The notes below the pieces were generated by a model. That model had not been told where the DNA came from and did no database searches. It saw nothing but the letters and a program-made list of their open reading frames with translations. DNA of 64,000 nt, from the NCBI RefSeq assembly GCF_019393635.1, contig NC_057861.1, positions 545,944,711 through 546,008,710 on the forward strand, read 5' to 3'. Numbering within the stretch: the stretch's first letter is position 1; every line of letters begins with the position of its first letter. Origin of the DNA: Dromiciops gliroides (taxonomy: Eukaryota; Chordata; Mammalia; Microbiotheria; Microbiotheriidae). Of this stretch, positions 40,186 through 51,449 are shown in pieces. Both the position numbers and the translations under genes were made by a program.

Positions 40186-41320
40186 TATGAGTTACAGATA
40201 TCCTCATTTGGCTCCCAGTGTGGTGGCAGAGGGAACTGGGCATCATGGGGAGGGACATCCATCCTATCATCTTTCCAGAAGCCTTCTCCATGGCAGTCAC
40301 CATCTGCAGCAGAAAATAGTTGATGCCCGTCCCAGGTTAAAGACCCAAACACTATAGTGTTCTATCTCACAGCATCTACCCAAAGGTGAATCCTTTATAC
40401 AACTAATTAAATAGGCATCATCAATTACTTTCAACAACCTGGGAAATCTTCCTTCAGACCTGATGTCTAAACAAGAACAGGAAGTTACCCCTCCCCCAAC
40501 CTCAATGCTTTCTCAGCCCTCAATATCTATAGTGTCCTTAAACAAGCAAAAAGAAAAGACCTCAAAGGACAACAGGACTGGAAGATGAGGACTCACAGAG
40601 GGGAGAGTTTCATTTCTAGAACAAGTCACCTCTCAGAGCCCATATTGTTAAATCACTACTGACCATTCTCTAAAGGAGATGAATAAAAAGTGCTGTTGGT
40701 CCCAGTCTGCAAGTGGTAGGAGTGGTCTCTGGACCTAACAAATATGGCACCACCCTTTAAAAGGCATCAATCTATAGACTGAAGTGATTATAAAAGTCTC
40801 CCTGTGGCCTTTTGTGAGGGAGGTCTTGAAATACTCTGCAGCCAGCTGATCCACTTAAGTCCTTTGTTACTTAAAAATATGATGATGAGGGATAGGGTCC
40901 CTTATGAATTTGCTTATATGTGAATATGGACCAGGTTTGTTTCTGGTTATTGACATTATCTATTCCTGATTGAGGCCATCACTGGAAGGCTTGGTATGAC
41001 CTCCCTCTTCATCCGGCTTCTGAATAACCCAACTACTCCACTCACTTTTGTTTTTAGGTGAGGTGGAGAGAGAGCAGAGGAAGAGAATGTCTGCTCATTC
41101 CTCCCTATAAACATGTATATATGCACACATATGTACACACAGACAGGGTTTTTACTGAAACATACTTTGAAGAGAAGAAGTCTGTTGTGGAAAAACAGTT
41201 CCAAAGTCTATTTTCCATGACCCTATGACTATGGACATAGCCCAAGGAAGACTATTTAAAGATGATGTTAACAATAAAAAATCACTGATAGATGCAGGGA
41301 GCTGAGGCATTCATTCCTCT
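40185..41320. other. Single-copy intergenic sequence
   Basis: No repeat or gene recognised across about 1.1 kb apart from a short CATATATGCACACATATG stretch near 41110-41140. Confidence 0.45.
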
Positions 41321-41329
41321 CTCCCTTCT

Positions 41330-41700
41330 CTGGTAAGGGCCTCCTCTACTACACACCCACACCTATGGTCTAAACTGGGTTCAGCGTTGGGCAGCCTCAC
41401 CACATAGAAGAGGGGGCAGATTTCTTTTCTCATATTACTTGTCTCATTACATACCCCCTATCCTGATGCCCCAGGGGAAAATGATCAAGGCTTAAGTTTG
41501 GGTTCATGTCTATGATCTCCCCAAAATGGGGAGGGGAAGAGTATCAAGGTACTCAATAGACAATATGAGTAATATATAGGATAGGTATTCTATTTCTTTC
41601 ACACAAAAGAGATGTCAGAACACACAAAAGACTTATAGCACACAACGAAGGAAGGAATTAAAACCAAGATTCACTAACTTAACTTATAATTACTCTTCAG
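41330..41700 (-). mobile_element. Possible LTR, related to 49180-49350
   Basis: GTTCATGTCTATGATCTCCCC, ATAGGATAGGTATTCTATTTC and CACACAAAAGAGATGTCAGAAC parallel the sequence at 49183-49320. The minus strand reads as an LTR R/U5 region. Termini are not resolved. Confidence 0.4.
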
Positions 41701-42180
41701 ACGGCTGGTGCTTAAGCCTCATCAGAACACATTTCATCTCAGCCTGATCTATGTGTTCTGCCAAGATGGGCAAAGTGTTGAGCTCATCTTCCTGATGGTG
41801 GCCAACTGCTTGAGGGGCATGCTGTCTATCAGCTCAAACCAAAGGATCCATCACTGCCAACCTTCTCAAACTCACAAAGAGATCTCCAAACCTGGAGACA
41901 TCCATCTCAGCAACAACATTCATTCACCTAAGAGAAAGAAAGAAAGGGAGGAAAAATAGGCAGTCTAAAACCCTGGATCAGGCTCGCCTAGGTAGAGCAT
42001 TGTCTTTAGATGGTGGTAGTGAGAGTAAAGCAACCTACCCTTGCCCCTACACCTCCCACAGGAAGTATAGTGAAAGAGAGCTAGCAATGTGGGAGAGGAA
42101 GAGACATAGGTGGAAGGTCACTTCCCTTTCTAAAGATCCACTGATTCATTGGCTCTTCCTGTTCAGTGGCCATTGAAAAC
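41700..42180. other. Unassigned sequence next to possible LTR
   Basis: Could be retroviral or single-copy. No retroviral protein motif recognised in any frame. Confidence 0.3.
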
Positions 42181-42181
42181 A

Positions 42182-42445
42182 ATAGAACAACAATAATGGC
42201 TAGAATTTATATAGCCCTTCAAGGCTCACAAAGCACTTTACAGATATCATCCCATTTGGTTCTCACAACAACCCTATAATAGTAGGTGTTATTATTAACC
42301 CCATTTTGCAGATGGGGAAACTGAGGCTGAGACATATTAAGTGGCTAAATTGCCCAGGATCACAGACCTAGTGTCTGAGACAGAAATTGAACTCAGATCT
42401 TTCTGGTCCCAAGCTTGGCACTCTACATGACACCTAGCTGCCCAA
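42182..42445 (-). mobile_element. MIR-type SINE (long form)
   Basis: CTCACAAAGCACTTTACAGATATC, CTCACAACAACCCTATAATAG, CATTTTGCAGATGGGGAAACTG, GACACCTAGCTGCC. Among the best preserved of its type here. Confidence 0.82.
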
Positions 42446-42449
42446 GAAA

Positions 42450-43290
42450 GGGACACCCAGTCATCTCAAAGACATAATAGTTCTAAGTAATACATACCAA
42501 CGAGAAGCAGAAGGGGAATTCATGATCCTCAAACACCAAACTGTCTCAGTGTAGAGCTATACACATGTGGTTGGCTAGAAGCAGAAAAGTAAGTTTTGTT
42601 CATGTCCTATTCTACACCTCCACCACATGCCCTCCACCCCTTACACAGTTATTCTGGCTTTCTAAGTCACCAAGATCGCTGCCCATCTCATAGCCCAGAT
42701 AATAGGTAAGTTATCTCCCTATAAATGAAAATGGGACTAGCATGACAAGGGAGGAAAAAGACACTAATGAAACCAGCCAAAAGGAGTCACCTTCCCACTG
42801 CCTGCTATAGAGTATGGGCATCATCACAATGAGACCCATCACTCCCCCACTCCTCAGAGAGGATATCTGCATAGAAGCCTTTCACACAGAAAAGCAATGA
42901 GAAAATTGCTCCTTCCCTGAGAACCTGTGGGCGCAGAGATTGAGGAAGTAGGCAGGGTAAGGAGATTGTCAGCACCAGGGCCTGAGGAAAATCAAAAGGC
43001 AACTAAGAGCAATTGAAGTCTAGGGGAGCAGAGGCAAGTCCAGCTGTGGCAACAGCTGCAGTATTCACCAACCGTAGAGAGCCAGCTTGTTCATTTGAGC
43101 CTCAATGTGACTAGAAGGACCATTTTCAAAGGGCTTCCCTCTTAGAATCTCAAATATACTCAGCAAATGTCAGAGCAGCAATCAACCTGTTCTAGGAAGA
43201 CAACTGCTGGGATTGAAGCAGAAAAGATCCAAACGCACCTAATAACTGTTCTCCGAATCCAAGCACCATTTCCTGGCTCTATGACTATGT
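42450..43290. other. Single-copy intergenic sequence
   Basis: No element or gene recognised. Confidence 0.4.
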
Positions 43291-43299
43291 CCCCCATGC

Positions 43300-43393
43300 T
43301 TAAAATGTCCTACCTCTCCCTCCTTACCTCCATCTCTTAGAATCCCTCGCTTCCTTCTAGATTCAGCTTAGGGGACAACTTCTATTATAAATT

Positions 43394-43453
<60 letters not shown>

Positions 43454-43620
43454 CCATTCTCTCCTCTCTCCCTCTCTCATTATCTTGTATTTACTTACCT
43501 GTGTACATTTCATAAATCCTCCCCTTTCCTACCACCATCACTCAGTAAAATGCCATTTCCACAGGGACAAGGATTTTTACACTCTTATCTTTGTATATCA
43601 AATGTATAGTGTTTGTCCAT
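43300..43620 (+). mobile_element. L2 LINE 3' end containing (TC)27
   Basis: CTTCCTTCTAGATTCAGCTTAGG, TATCTTGTATTTACTTACCTG and GCCATTTCCACAGGGACAAGG around an internal microsatellite. A probable terminal piece (TAGATGCTTAATAAATGTTAATCG) is at 43945-43970. Confidence 0.65.
43397..43450. repeat. (TC)27 microsatellite
   Basis: 54 bases of uninterrupted TC, then CTCC/CTCTCC variants to about 43480. Confidence 0.97.
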
Positions 43621-43974
43621 CAGGGTGGGGGAGGGACAGTTATTCCAGAACTGATGTCATTTAGTTTGGGAAACTCTCATGTGAAGCCTCCCTCCACCAA
43701 TGCAGATGAGCAGATCAAACAAGTCCCATTACTTTAAGGCACTGTGAAATTAAAGACTTGCCCCTTCCTCACACAACTATTATAGGTCAGATGCAAGACA
43801 TGAGCCCAAGTCTTCCTCACTCCAAGACTGTCTAGGGCCAGTATATATAATATATATTTATGGATATAGATATAGATATGAGAGAGAGAAATATAGATAT
43901 ATATTATATCTACTATAGCATGCTACCTATCTGAGCTTACATATAATAGATGCTTAATAAATGTTAATCGAGTT

Positions 43975-44185
43975 GAAAACAATTATTTGATAAAAAGGGT
44001 GCTCAGTCTGCCAGGGCCTGTACCGAAGCAATATGTTCTCTCCCTGAAGAAGGTGGCAGTGAGAAAAAAAGAAAGAGAAAGCACTAAATTAAATTACATG
44101 ATAGGCAAACTCCCTTTTCCCAACCAGGCTCCTAATGCTAATGATCCATCATGCTAGGCCTGCCTTCTCTACTTCTACATCCCCA
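43975..44185. promoter_or_regulatory. Single-copy stretch with TAAT motifs
   Basis: AAATTAAATTACATGATAG and CTCCTAATGCTAATGATCC at about 44090-44145 in otherwise repeat-free sequence. A weak non-coding-element candidate. Confidence 0.22.
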
Positions 44186-44194
44186 CACTGCATA

Positions 44195-44390
44195 GCATGA
44201 TGGGCAAACCATTGGAATAGAAATCAATAAGACCTGGGTTCAAATCCTACCTCAAATACTTGCCAGCTTTATGACAAGAGCAAATCACTTAACCTCTCTG
44301 TTCTTCAGTTTCCTCATCATTTCCTCATATGAGTATTAGATTCATCAGCCTCTGAGATCCCTTCTAGCTCTCAATCTATGATTCTAATTT
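44195..44390 (+). mobile_element. MIR SINE
   Basis: AATAAGACCTGGGTTCAAATCC, CAAATCACTTAACCTCTCTG, TTCAGTTTCCTCATC, CTGAGATCCCTTCTAGCTC. Confidence 0.78.
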
Positions 44391-44610
44391 TCCCCTCCAT
44401 CCAACCAAGTTTGTCTTTACGAGTTTACTGAAACATTTCTACCCTAGGTCCTCCCCTCAGGACCCTGGACCCTGATTTCTAACCTATAAAATCAATAAAT
44501 CTGTGCTAATGTGCCTTATAAAAGAGATGATGGTCAATGCCTCCCTCCCTTCTTAGTCAGCAGATACCTTCTAAAAGGGACCTTCTGGAGACAATGATCT
44601 CCTCATCCCC

Positions 44611-45080
44611 TGTGAGAACTGGAATGACACCCCTGCTGGAAAAGATATTACAGGGAAGCTCCGCCATGAGGAGAAAGCATGTGACTTGGAAACCATGTGA
44701 TTTTAGTGTCTGGAAATTGCTTGGCATCCGGAAGTTACATCTATAGAACCACCCATGGGACCTGTCAATCAGAGCTACCAACCAATTAGCTTGGAGTTCT
44801 GGGTGTGTGGACTGCCCTGTTTCTGGTTTCACAAGGGGGATTCTGGGAGAAGCCCCCGAGAAGGGGTCTTTGGGGTTCCTGACCTCAGCTTGGCAAGTCG
44901 GATGCTGGGGTCTATTAGATAGTTAGAGGAGGTTTGCCTTTTACCTCTCTCTCTCTCCTCACCAACTTCTGATGCACCTTAATAAATACTTAAAAGTCTA
45001 AACTCTTGCTAAAGCTTCTAATTTAAGGTGACCACTCATTAGATTTTAGACATCATAGCTAGAATTTTAGGCCCCTTACA
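44611..45080 (+). mobile_element. Solo LTR (ERV) with 4-bp target duplication
   Basis: 470 bases from TGTGAGAACTGG to GGCCCCTTACA, flanked by CCCC at 44607-44610 and 45081-45084. AATAAA at 44981-44986, just before CTTAAAAGTC and the terminal U5-like 75 bases. It shares the ending GGCCCC.TACA with 16011-16729. No internal retroviral sequence. Confidence 0.75.
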
Positions 45081-45185
45081 CCCCCTTTGTTATTAAATAC
45101 ATTGAGAACCAGAGAGCTGGGGATTTCAGGAGAGCAGCGTATGTTTGTAGACAGTCAGCACCTTGAAGATACTTGTGTGTATGTA

Positions 45186-45695
45186 CCAGGTGTTCAAGGA
45201 GGATGAACACCTCCAGTGGGAGGACTTGCTGACCCCTTTTCAGCTGCTCATCCACCTCTCAGCTGTGGCTCCAAGAAGTTTTCACATGCTCAGTGGCCAC
45301 ACTCTAGTAAAACCATCTCAGCAGACAGGCTGAACCAGGTTAAGGGTAACCAACAGGCTTCAAATATGTCAGTGAGGTAAGGGGATATCTACCACAAGCA
45401 CGTGAAGACTTCCCCCAGAAGAATAGGTGAATGAAAACAATTTGTTCCAACACCCGGCTGAACCAGGCACTGTAGAGCACTTTGTTCTTGGTCAGACATT
45501 GAAGACAACAAGGTCATGCACTGCATCCCAGGCCATCATCAGTCATCCTGACTTTTGTCTTGCCACTGGACTTAGATGACCCTGGAAGGGAGAGTGAGGC
45601 TCAGCCTCTGCGTAGCTCTGCATCACTCAATCCAATTCTCATCCAGAAGTTGACATCACCCTGTCCTCTTCAAAAATGAAGAGCGAACAACAGCA
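45186..45695 (+). mobile_element. RTE-clade LINE 3' end
   Basis: CCAGTGGGAGGACTTGCTGACC, GTAAAACCATCTCAGCAGACAGG, GGTTAAGGGTAACCAACAGG, CAGTCATCCTGACTTTTGTC, TTGCCACTGGACTTAGATG and TGAAGAGCGAACAAC. The last 160 bases are the tail found on Mar-1-like SINEs. Confidence 0.8.
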
Positions 45696-45699
45696 TCTA

Positions 45700-46230
45700 T
45701 GTAGGGTCATACTAGATGGAAAGCTCTTAGTACATGTCAGGTAAGGGCACCTACATTTCTACTTTAGAGTCTATATCTCTTTTTCTTCCTTTGGAGATAT
45801 CCCTAAAAACAGACTGGCTTCAGGGGCCAGCTGGGAGGCATACACTGCGAAAAAGGAAGGGATAAACTGAGAAAAAAGAAGACTGGGTTGATTTGGCTCA
45901 TGTGGTACAGTGGAGAAACTAAGATGCTTCAATTGGCAAATCACCAATTGGCAGAAAGGTATCCATCATAATTTACCCTGTGAAAGGTATCCCCATGATG
46001 ATTTCAGGGGTCAGGGTCTATATAATATTCTGCCCTTCTGAGTTAGTTGTGCTCTCTCTGCTCATAGACAGAGTCTCTCAAAGGATCTCCTCAGACTCTG
46101 AGAAGAAAGACACTGTAGGAGGAAAGACTCAGAGAAAGGGCCTGGTTGGAGTGGGGCATGATAAAGAATAATTATCAATGAGATGGCGTCCCAGGTTTCT
46201 CACCATCTGCTCTGCTGGGACTAGGAGCCA
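45700..46230. other. Single-copy intergenic sequence
   Basis: No element or gene recognised. Confidence 0.4.
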
Positions 46231-46234
46231 AAGG

Positions 46235-46440
46235 CATAGGGTCATAAACTTGGAATCAGATGGACCTTAAAGACCATCTAGTCTAGTTCTCTCCTTTTGC
46301 AGATGAGGAAATGAAGAACAAGCAAAACCATTTATTGTCTAAAGTCCTACAACTAATGTCAGAGGTAGAATCTGAACCCAAATCTTTTGGACTCCAAGGC
46401 CAAAACATCAACCACTACAGCATGCTACCTCTCTACAGAC
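46235..46440 (-). mobile_element. MIR SINE
   Basis: GGACCTTAAAGACCATCTAGTC, CTTTTGCAGATGAGGAAATGAAG, AATCTGAACCCAAATCTTTTGG. Confidence 0.78.
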
Positions 46441-46547
46441 TAAAACAAAAAAAGACTGAATGGCCCTATGAGGAATGAAACTATGGTCTACTTTGGGAAA
46501 GTAAGTCATACGTAGAGGTAATCAAAGGAATGATTTTGCCATTGTTA

Positions 46548-47281
46548 TGTGATGTTTAAAATCTAAATGTGGGTTCTAATCTCCCCCCCCCCTAGTTTTG
46601 GGATGGAAGCTGGCTAAAATCACTGATAAATTCAGCAAGAGTTTAGACTTTTAAGGATTTATTAAAATGTATTAGATGTTAGTGAAGAGAGAGTTGGTAT
46701 AGCCAGAAAGAAACCCTTGCTTTTCCTAGCAGTCCATGTGAAGTCCCTCACCACGCCAAAGTCCTGGACAGAAAGCGGGGGGCGGAGGGGGGGGGGAGCC
46801 TCCTGTTCTCTCTCTCCCACCACCAAGCCAGTTCAGGAGGAAAAGAGGCCGATTCAGTGATCCAGCCTCACCTTCCTACTTCCTGTCTCCCTCCCCAAAA
46901 GGAGAGGTCCTTCAAGCTGATTGGTTGAGAGTCATCTCCTGCTGAAGTCAGTAGTCCACAGCCTCTGAGAACAACACCCCACTCAGGGCCTGTAGTCTTT
47001 TTTTTTTTTTTTTTTTTTTAGGCAATGGGGGTTAAGTGACTTGCCCATGGTCACACAGCTAGTGTCAAGTGTCTGAGGCCGGATTTGAACTGAGGTACTC
47101 CTGACTCCAGGGCCGGTGCTTTAACCACTGTGCCATCTAGCTGCCCCCAGGTAGAGTCTTGATTTAATCATTCTTAAGTAGGTACTCAGTCAGTTTCTCA
47201 GTCTCACCCAATTCAAACAATTCTAAATCAATCTTCAGGTGGGGCCCCTGGGTGTCTGCCAAATCCCATTATTTTATCACA
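46548..47281 (-). mobile_element. Solo LTR (ERV) with 4-bp target duplication, carrying a SINE
   Basis: Termini TGTGAT and ATCACA are perfect inverted hexamers. GTTA stands at 46544-46547 and 47282-47285. The minus strand has AATAAA (plus 46658-46663). Its sense 5' part matches the LTR at 16011. A G/C-run polymorphic stretch (46777-46797) and a WSINE1-like SINE at 47000-47149 lie inside. Confidence 0.8.
47000..47149 (-). mobile_element. WSINE1-like SINE inside the LTR
   Basis: Poly(T) of about 23, AGGCAATGGGGGTTAAGTGAC, GCCATCTAGCTGCCCCC. The SINE is younger than the LTR. Flanking GTAGTCTT/GTAGAGTCTT may be a decayed target duplication. Confidence 0.9.
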
Positions 47282-47285
47282 GTTA

Positions 47286-47740
47286 GAAAAGAAATCAGGC
47301 TCTGCTCCCTGATAAATGTGGGCAATATCTTTGAGTGGGGCTCTTGGGGATGGTCCTGACACACTATGGAGTTCAATGTTGTCAATATATACTTGAAAGA
47401 TTGACAGAGTTGCCTTATGTTCTTATATAACAAAGGAATTCAGTGGGGAACTATGAAATGGGATTGTTAATTATAGCTTACTCATTTCTTCACTACATAA
47501 ATACACAGACACATCTTAGTCATCTTGAGAATCAAGTATCAGGAGACCCTAGCAAACATGGTCTGCTCTCCCAGCATTTAAACCCAATTGCCATATCTTT
47601 GCCAACAAATAGAAAGTTTGATGGGGTAGATAGAAATACATTTTCAGACATAAGAGTCTTAACCAGAGAGTGGGTTTTCTGAAAATATGTGTCCATCCTC
47701 AACAGCCTTAATAATGTTTAGTAAATAGTTATTGAATTGG
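47286..47740. other. Single-copy intergenic sequence
   Basis: No element or gene recognised. Confidence 0.4.
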
Positions 47741-47741
47741 A

Positions 47742-47850
47742 TTGAATTTCCACTAGGATATACCTTTCTATTGTGAAGGGATTGACAAGCTAGACCATGT
47801 CCAAAGGAGGGTACCTAGTTTAGTAAGGAGACAGGCAACCATGACACACA
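47742..47850 (+). mobile_element. L3/CR1 fragment, left part
   Basis: TTGACAAGCTAGACCATGTCC, AAAGGAGGGTACCTAGTTTAG corresponds to the region just upstream of 48430 in L3; the ancient repeat at 47855 separates them. Confidence 0.5.
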
Positions 47851-47854
47851 AGAA

Positions 47855-48425
47855 TTGATTTAATTTAATAAGCATTTGTAAAGTGCCTACTAAATTTCAG
47901 ACACTGTGCTAGATGTTGAGGATACAAAGACAAAATGAAAATAGGGCCATGCCTTCAAAGAGCTTATATTCTACTAGGGGAAAATAATATGTGCACAGAT
48001 AATTCAATACTATAGGTGTGTGTGTATGTATGAAAGTATGTATGTATGTGTGTGTGTTTATATGTGTATAAATTTCAAGGGGGAGGAATGCTAACAACCA
48101 GCGGTACCAGGAAATATCTTATGTAGGTCATACTTGAACTAAGTCCTGAAGGGAATAATGAACTCCAAGATACAGATGAGAGTATTCTAGGTATGGGGAA
48201 CAGGCTATGTAGAATTTTGTGCATCGAAAACAGCAGGTAGACCTATTTGACTGAAAAGTAGATGAGATAAGGGAGAGTAATGTAAAATAAATCTTGAAAT
48301 AAAGGTTGAAACTAGATTGTAAATGGTTAAATGCAAAACAGAGTAGTTTGTATTTTATCCTGGAGACAATAAGAAACTACTGAACATTCTTGAGAAGGAT
48401 GGAATGGTATGGTCAGAAATTTAAT
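47855..48425 (+). mobile_element. Ancient mammalian interspersed repeat
   Basis: AGTGCCTACTAAATTTCAGACAC, CCATGCCTTCAAAGAGCTTATATTC, AACTAAGTCCTGAAGGGAATAATG, GTTTGTATTTTATCCTGG. Same family as 13840 and 52195. A (GTAT/GTGT)n stretch is at 48015-48065. Confidence 0.6.
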
Positions 48426-48429
48426 GATG

Positions 48430-48775
48430 TTTAACCCATAGAGGAAAAAGATTTAGGGGGGAAATTATAATTGTATTCAAGAACTAAAGGACTGTCACCT
48501 GAAAGAAGGATTGGACTTATTTTGCCTAGTACTAGAGGGAAGAACTAGGAGCAAGCTGGAGTTATAAAGAGGCAAATATTTTCTCTCCAAATAAGGAAAA
48601 AATTCCCAACATTTAGGGATGTCCAAAATGGAATGAACAGCTTTGGGATGGAATGTGTTCCCCATCACTAGAGGCTTTTAAGTAGAAGCTGGATGAGCAT
48701 TTCTGTAGAGAGGATCCCTATTCATTTTTAGGATAACCTCTGAAGTATCCACCAATTCTGGGATTCACTATGTTA
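48430..48775 (+). mobile_element. L3/CR1 LINE 3' end
   Basis: TTATAATTGTATTCAAGAACTAAAG, GGATTGGACTTATTTTGCC, GGGATGTCCAAAATGGAATG, CATCACTAGAGGCTTTTAAG, in L3 order. Confidence 0.75.
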
Positions 48776-48944
48776 TCATGGCCCAAAGAGGATCCCTTCC
48801 CACAGTGGTTTAAGACAAAGGCTTAATTAGACTTGGGGAGATCCAGATACCAAAGAGGTAATCAGTTTTTTTTAATACTCCCTGACTCATCATGCTCCCA
48901 TCCTTTTTTCCAGAGGAAAATATCTTATATGAGGCATAGGTTTG

Positions 48945-49177
48945 TTCAGTAGTTTTCACTAATATCCAACTCTTTATGACCCCATTTGGGGTTTTCTTAG
49001 CAAAGATAATGGAGTAATTTGCCATTTCCTTCTCCAGCTCATTTTACAGATGAGGAAACTGAGGCAAAAAGGTTAAGTGACTTGACAGTGTCTGAGGTCA
49101 AATTTGAATTCAGGAAGATGAGACTTCCTCATTACATGCTCAGCACTCTATCCACTGTGCCACCTAGCTACCCTTAG
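48945..49177 (-). mobile_element. CORE-type SINE, minus strand
   Basis: GACCCCATTTGGGGTTTTCTTAG, TTTGCCATTTCCTTCTCCAG, ACAGATGAGGAAACTGAGGC, GTGCCACCTAGCTACCC. Confidence 0.82.
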
Positions 49178-49179
49178 GT

Positions 49180-49350
49180 TGGCTCATGTCTAAAATCTCT
49201 GCAAAAGGAATCAACAGAATCCCTTCTAGAAAAATCACTCAATGCATAAAGCAGTAGATATCAGGTATAGGACAGCTATTTATTTCTTCTTCCACAAAAG
49301 AAATCTTACAAAACAAAAGATTTACAATACAAAAGTATTCATTTACATTG
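49180..49350 (-). mobile_element. Possible LTR fragment
   Basis: Parallels 41500-41660: GGCTCATGTCTAAAATCTC, ATCAGGTATAGGACAGCTATTTATTTC, AAAGAAATCTTACAAAAC. AATAAA on the minus strand. Termini are not resolved. Confidence 0.4.
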
Positions 49351-50210
49351 TGAAACAGCAACCCTTTTTATTCCCCTGGAAAGAAGGGAAAATTTCCCAG
49401 GAGACCGTGGGGTTGCTAAACAGAATTCCTTTTTTTTTAAATTAGTTTTTTCTGTCCAAGCAACAAATACAGATTCTAGTCTTCTAGCCAGTAAAGGCTA
49501 AAGTTTTCTTAGTTGTTTCAGCTAGAGGAGGATCTTGTTAATGGTCATTTCCTCCTCTTAGAAGTGGAACCCAGAAACTCCCAAAATGTTTTACTCATGA
49601 GGTTATCACCAGGGCTGGAAATGTGTCTCTCAGGATAGCAATCTGCTCACTTAAGCTCAGGTAAATACACACAAAGCTGAAGAGGCGACTGTGGACTTGA
49701 GAACCAGTCTCAGGCTCATTTAAACAAGCTCATATTGTTGCCCATAGCCAACATGACTGCTTCTGAAGAGAGGAAGGGTGAAAAATTCCCCTCCCCTTCC
49801 TTTCAGGAAGTCCAAGGAGGAGCTGGCAGAGCCCCCCACAACACACTCAAAAGAGAGGAAGAGAGAAGTAGAGACATTGGCCTTTCCTCTGAAAGCCTCC
49901 TGAGTGGACAGTTCTTCCTGGGTCATTCCTCAATCAGCTTCAAAATAGACCCCAGACACAGGGCTACAACACAAAAGGAACCAACAAGGAACCACTGGTC
50001 ATGTACACTCTTTTGGCAAAGGGGCCAGAACACATGGGGCCTACATATGGCTTCCTTCCAGAAAGGAGTAGGGCATGCCCTTATCCACATACATGTTCCA
50101 CTGTATGGTCCCCACTATGGGTGCTCTCAGGGAGACATTGACAACAGGTTTGAGCATCCTTATCACAGTAGCAACAAGAAAGAAACCATCTAATTTCCCC
50201 AGATTAAAAA
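49350..50210. other. Unassigned sequence
   Basis: Could be the rest of the LTR-type element or single-copy. A 152-codon plus frame (49735-50193) shows no retroviral or cellular motif that I recognise. Confidence 0.3.
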
Positions 50211-50214
50211 TCAG

Positions 50215-50318
50215 CATCAGGTTTAGTGAGAACTGGGTTCAAGTTTTTCCTCTGACACATACTGACAGTGAGTCCTTTGTTTACCCTTTTGATGCCTGCG
50301 AGCAACTCTAAATATCTA
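50215..50318 (+). mobile_element. Older SINE fragment
   Basis: AGAACTGGGTTCAAGTTTTTCCTC, TGACACATACTGACAGTGAG, GCGAGCAACTCTAAATATC matches the SINE type at 38305. Confidence 0.55.
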
Positions 50319-50324
50319 CATTTT

Positions 50325-50476
50325 GGGGCAGCTAGATGGCGCAGTAGATAAAGCATCAGCCCTGGATTCAGGAGGACCTGAATTCAAATCCGGATGCAGA
50401 CACTTGACACTTACTAGCTGTGTGACTCTGGGCAAGTCACTTAACTCTCATTGCCCCACCCCACCCCCCAAAAAAA
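50325..50476 (+). mobile_element. WSINE1-like SINE
   Basis: GGGGCAGCTAGATGGCGCAG, intact body, CCCCACCCCACCCCCC and an A-tail. Target duplication not clear. Confidence 0.9.
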
Positions 50477-50689
50477 TCTAAATTTCACAGCAGTTGCTGA
50501 TGAACATTGGTGGTGGTACTACTGGGAATTCCCTACAACAATTAAATCATAGTCTACACCCCCAAAATGTTTTCAAAGACCAAAAATAGTAAATTTGGGA
50601 AAGAAACTTCTGACAAATTGATTAAGATACATCTGAATAGAACTATTTTTGTATATGAAAAACATGAGTTAGTTCATAATGTATATTGA

Positions 50690-50825
50690 GCAAGCATCCA
50701 ATTAAACATGCATTTATTAAGCTCCTATTAAGTATCAGACACTATATTAGACACTGGGGATATAGAGACAATAACAAATCAGTCTACCCTCAAGCAGCTT
50801 ACATTCTATTGGAGAGGAATATAGA
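50690..50825 (+). mobile_element. Ancient mammalian interspersed repeat fragment
   Basis: TTATTAAGCTCCTATTAAGTATC, GACACTGGGGATATAGAGAC, CCTCAAGCAGCTTACATTC. Confidence 0.55.
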
Positions 50826-50867
50826 ACGTAGATAAGTAATTTTTAATTCACAAAGGAGAAAGTAATT

Positions 50868-51448
50868 TTAGCACTACACCCAAAGGGCAATCAAACTGTG
50901 CATACTCTTTGATCCATTAATAACGCTACTAGAGATCTGCATCCCTAAGAAATCATAAAAGGGGGGAAAGGACCTGTATGTAGAAAAATATTTGTAGCAG
51001 CTCGTTTTTGTGGTGGCAAAGAACTGGAAGCTTAGGGGATGTGCATCAACTGGGGAATAGCTGAGCAAATTGTGGCATATGAATGTAATGGAATACTATT
51101 TTGCTATAAGAAATGAAAAGCAGTGTAATTTCAGAAATACCTATAAAGACTTATATGAACTGATGCAAAGTGAAGTAAGCAGAACCAGGAGAACATTGTA
51201 CACAGTAACAGCAACCTTGTGCAATGATCAACTATGATATACTTAGCTTTTCTCAGCAATACAATGATTCAAGACAATTCCAAAGGACTCATGATGGAAA
51301 ATGCTCTCCACCTCCAGAGAAAGAACTGATTGAGTCTGAATGAAGATCAAAGCATATTATTTTAATTCCTTTCTCTTTTTTGTTTTTTTTTCCTTTTGCA
51401 AACTTATTGTTTTACAAACTGTTTCTTCTTTCACAATATGACTAATAA
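50868..51448 (+). mobile_element. L1 LINE 3' end
   Basis: CTACACCCAAAGGGCAATC, GTAGCAGCTCGTTTTTGTGG, AATTGTGGCATATGAATGTAATG, AGAACCAGGAGAACATTGTACAC, AACTCTCAGCAAT-like block and GACTCATGATGGAAAATGCTC, in the order seen at 4824. Its terminal G-rich block and tail are missing. Confidence 0.88.
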
Positions 51449-51449
51449 G

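Noticed and set aside
49735..50193. 152-codon frame beside a possible LTR
   Set aside because: No gag, protease, polymerase or envelope motif recognised; cannot be called a retroviral gene.
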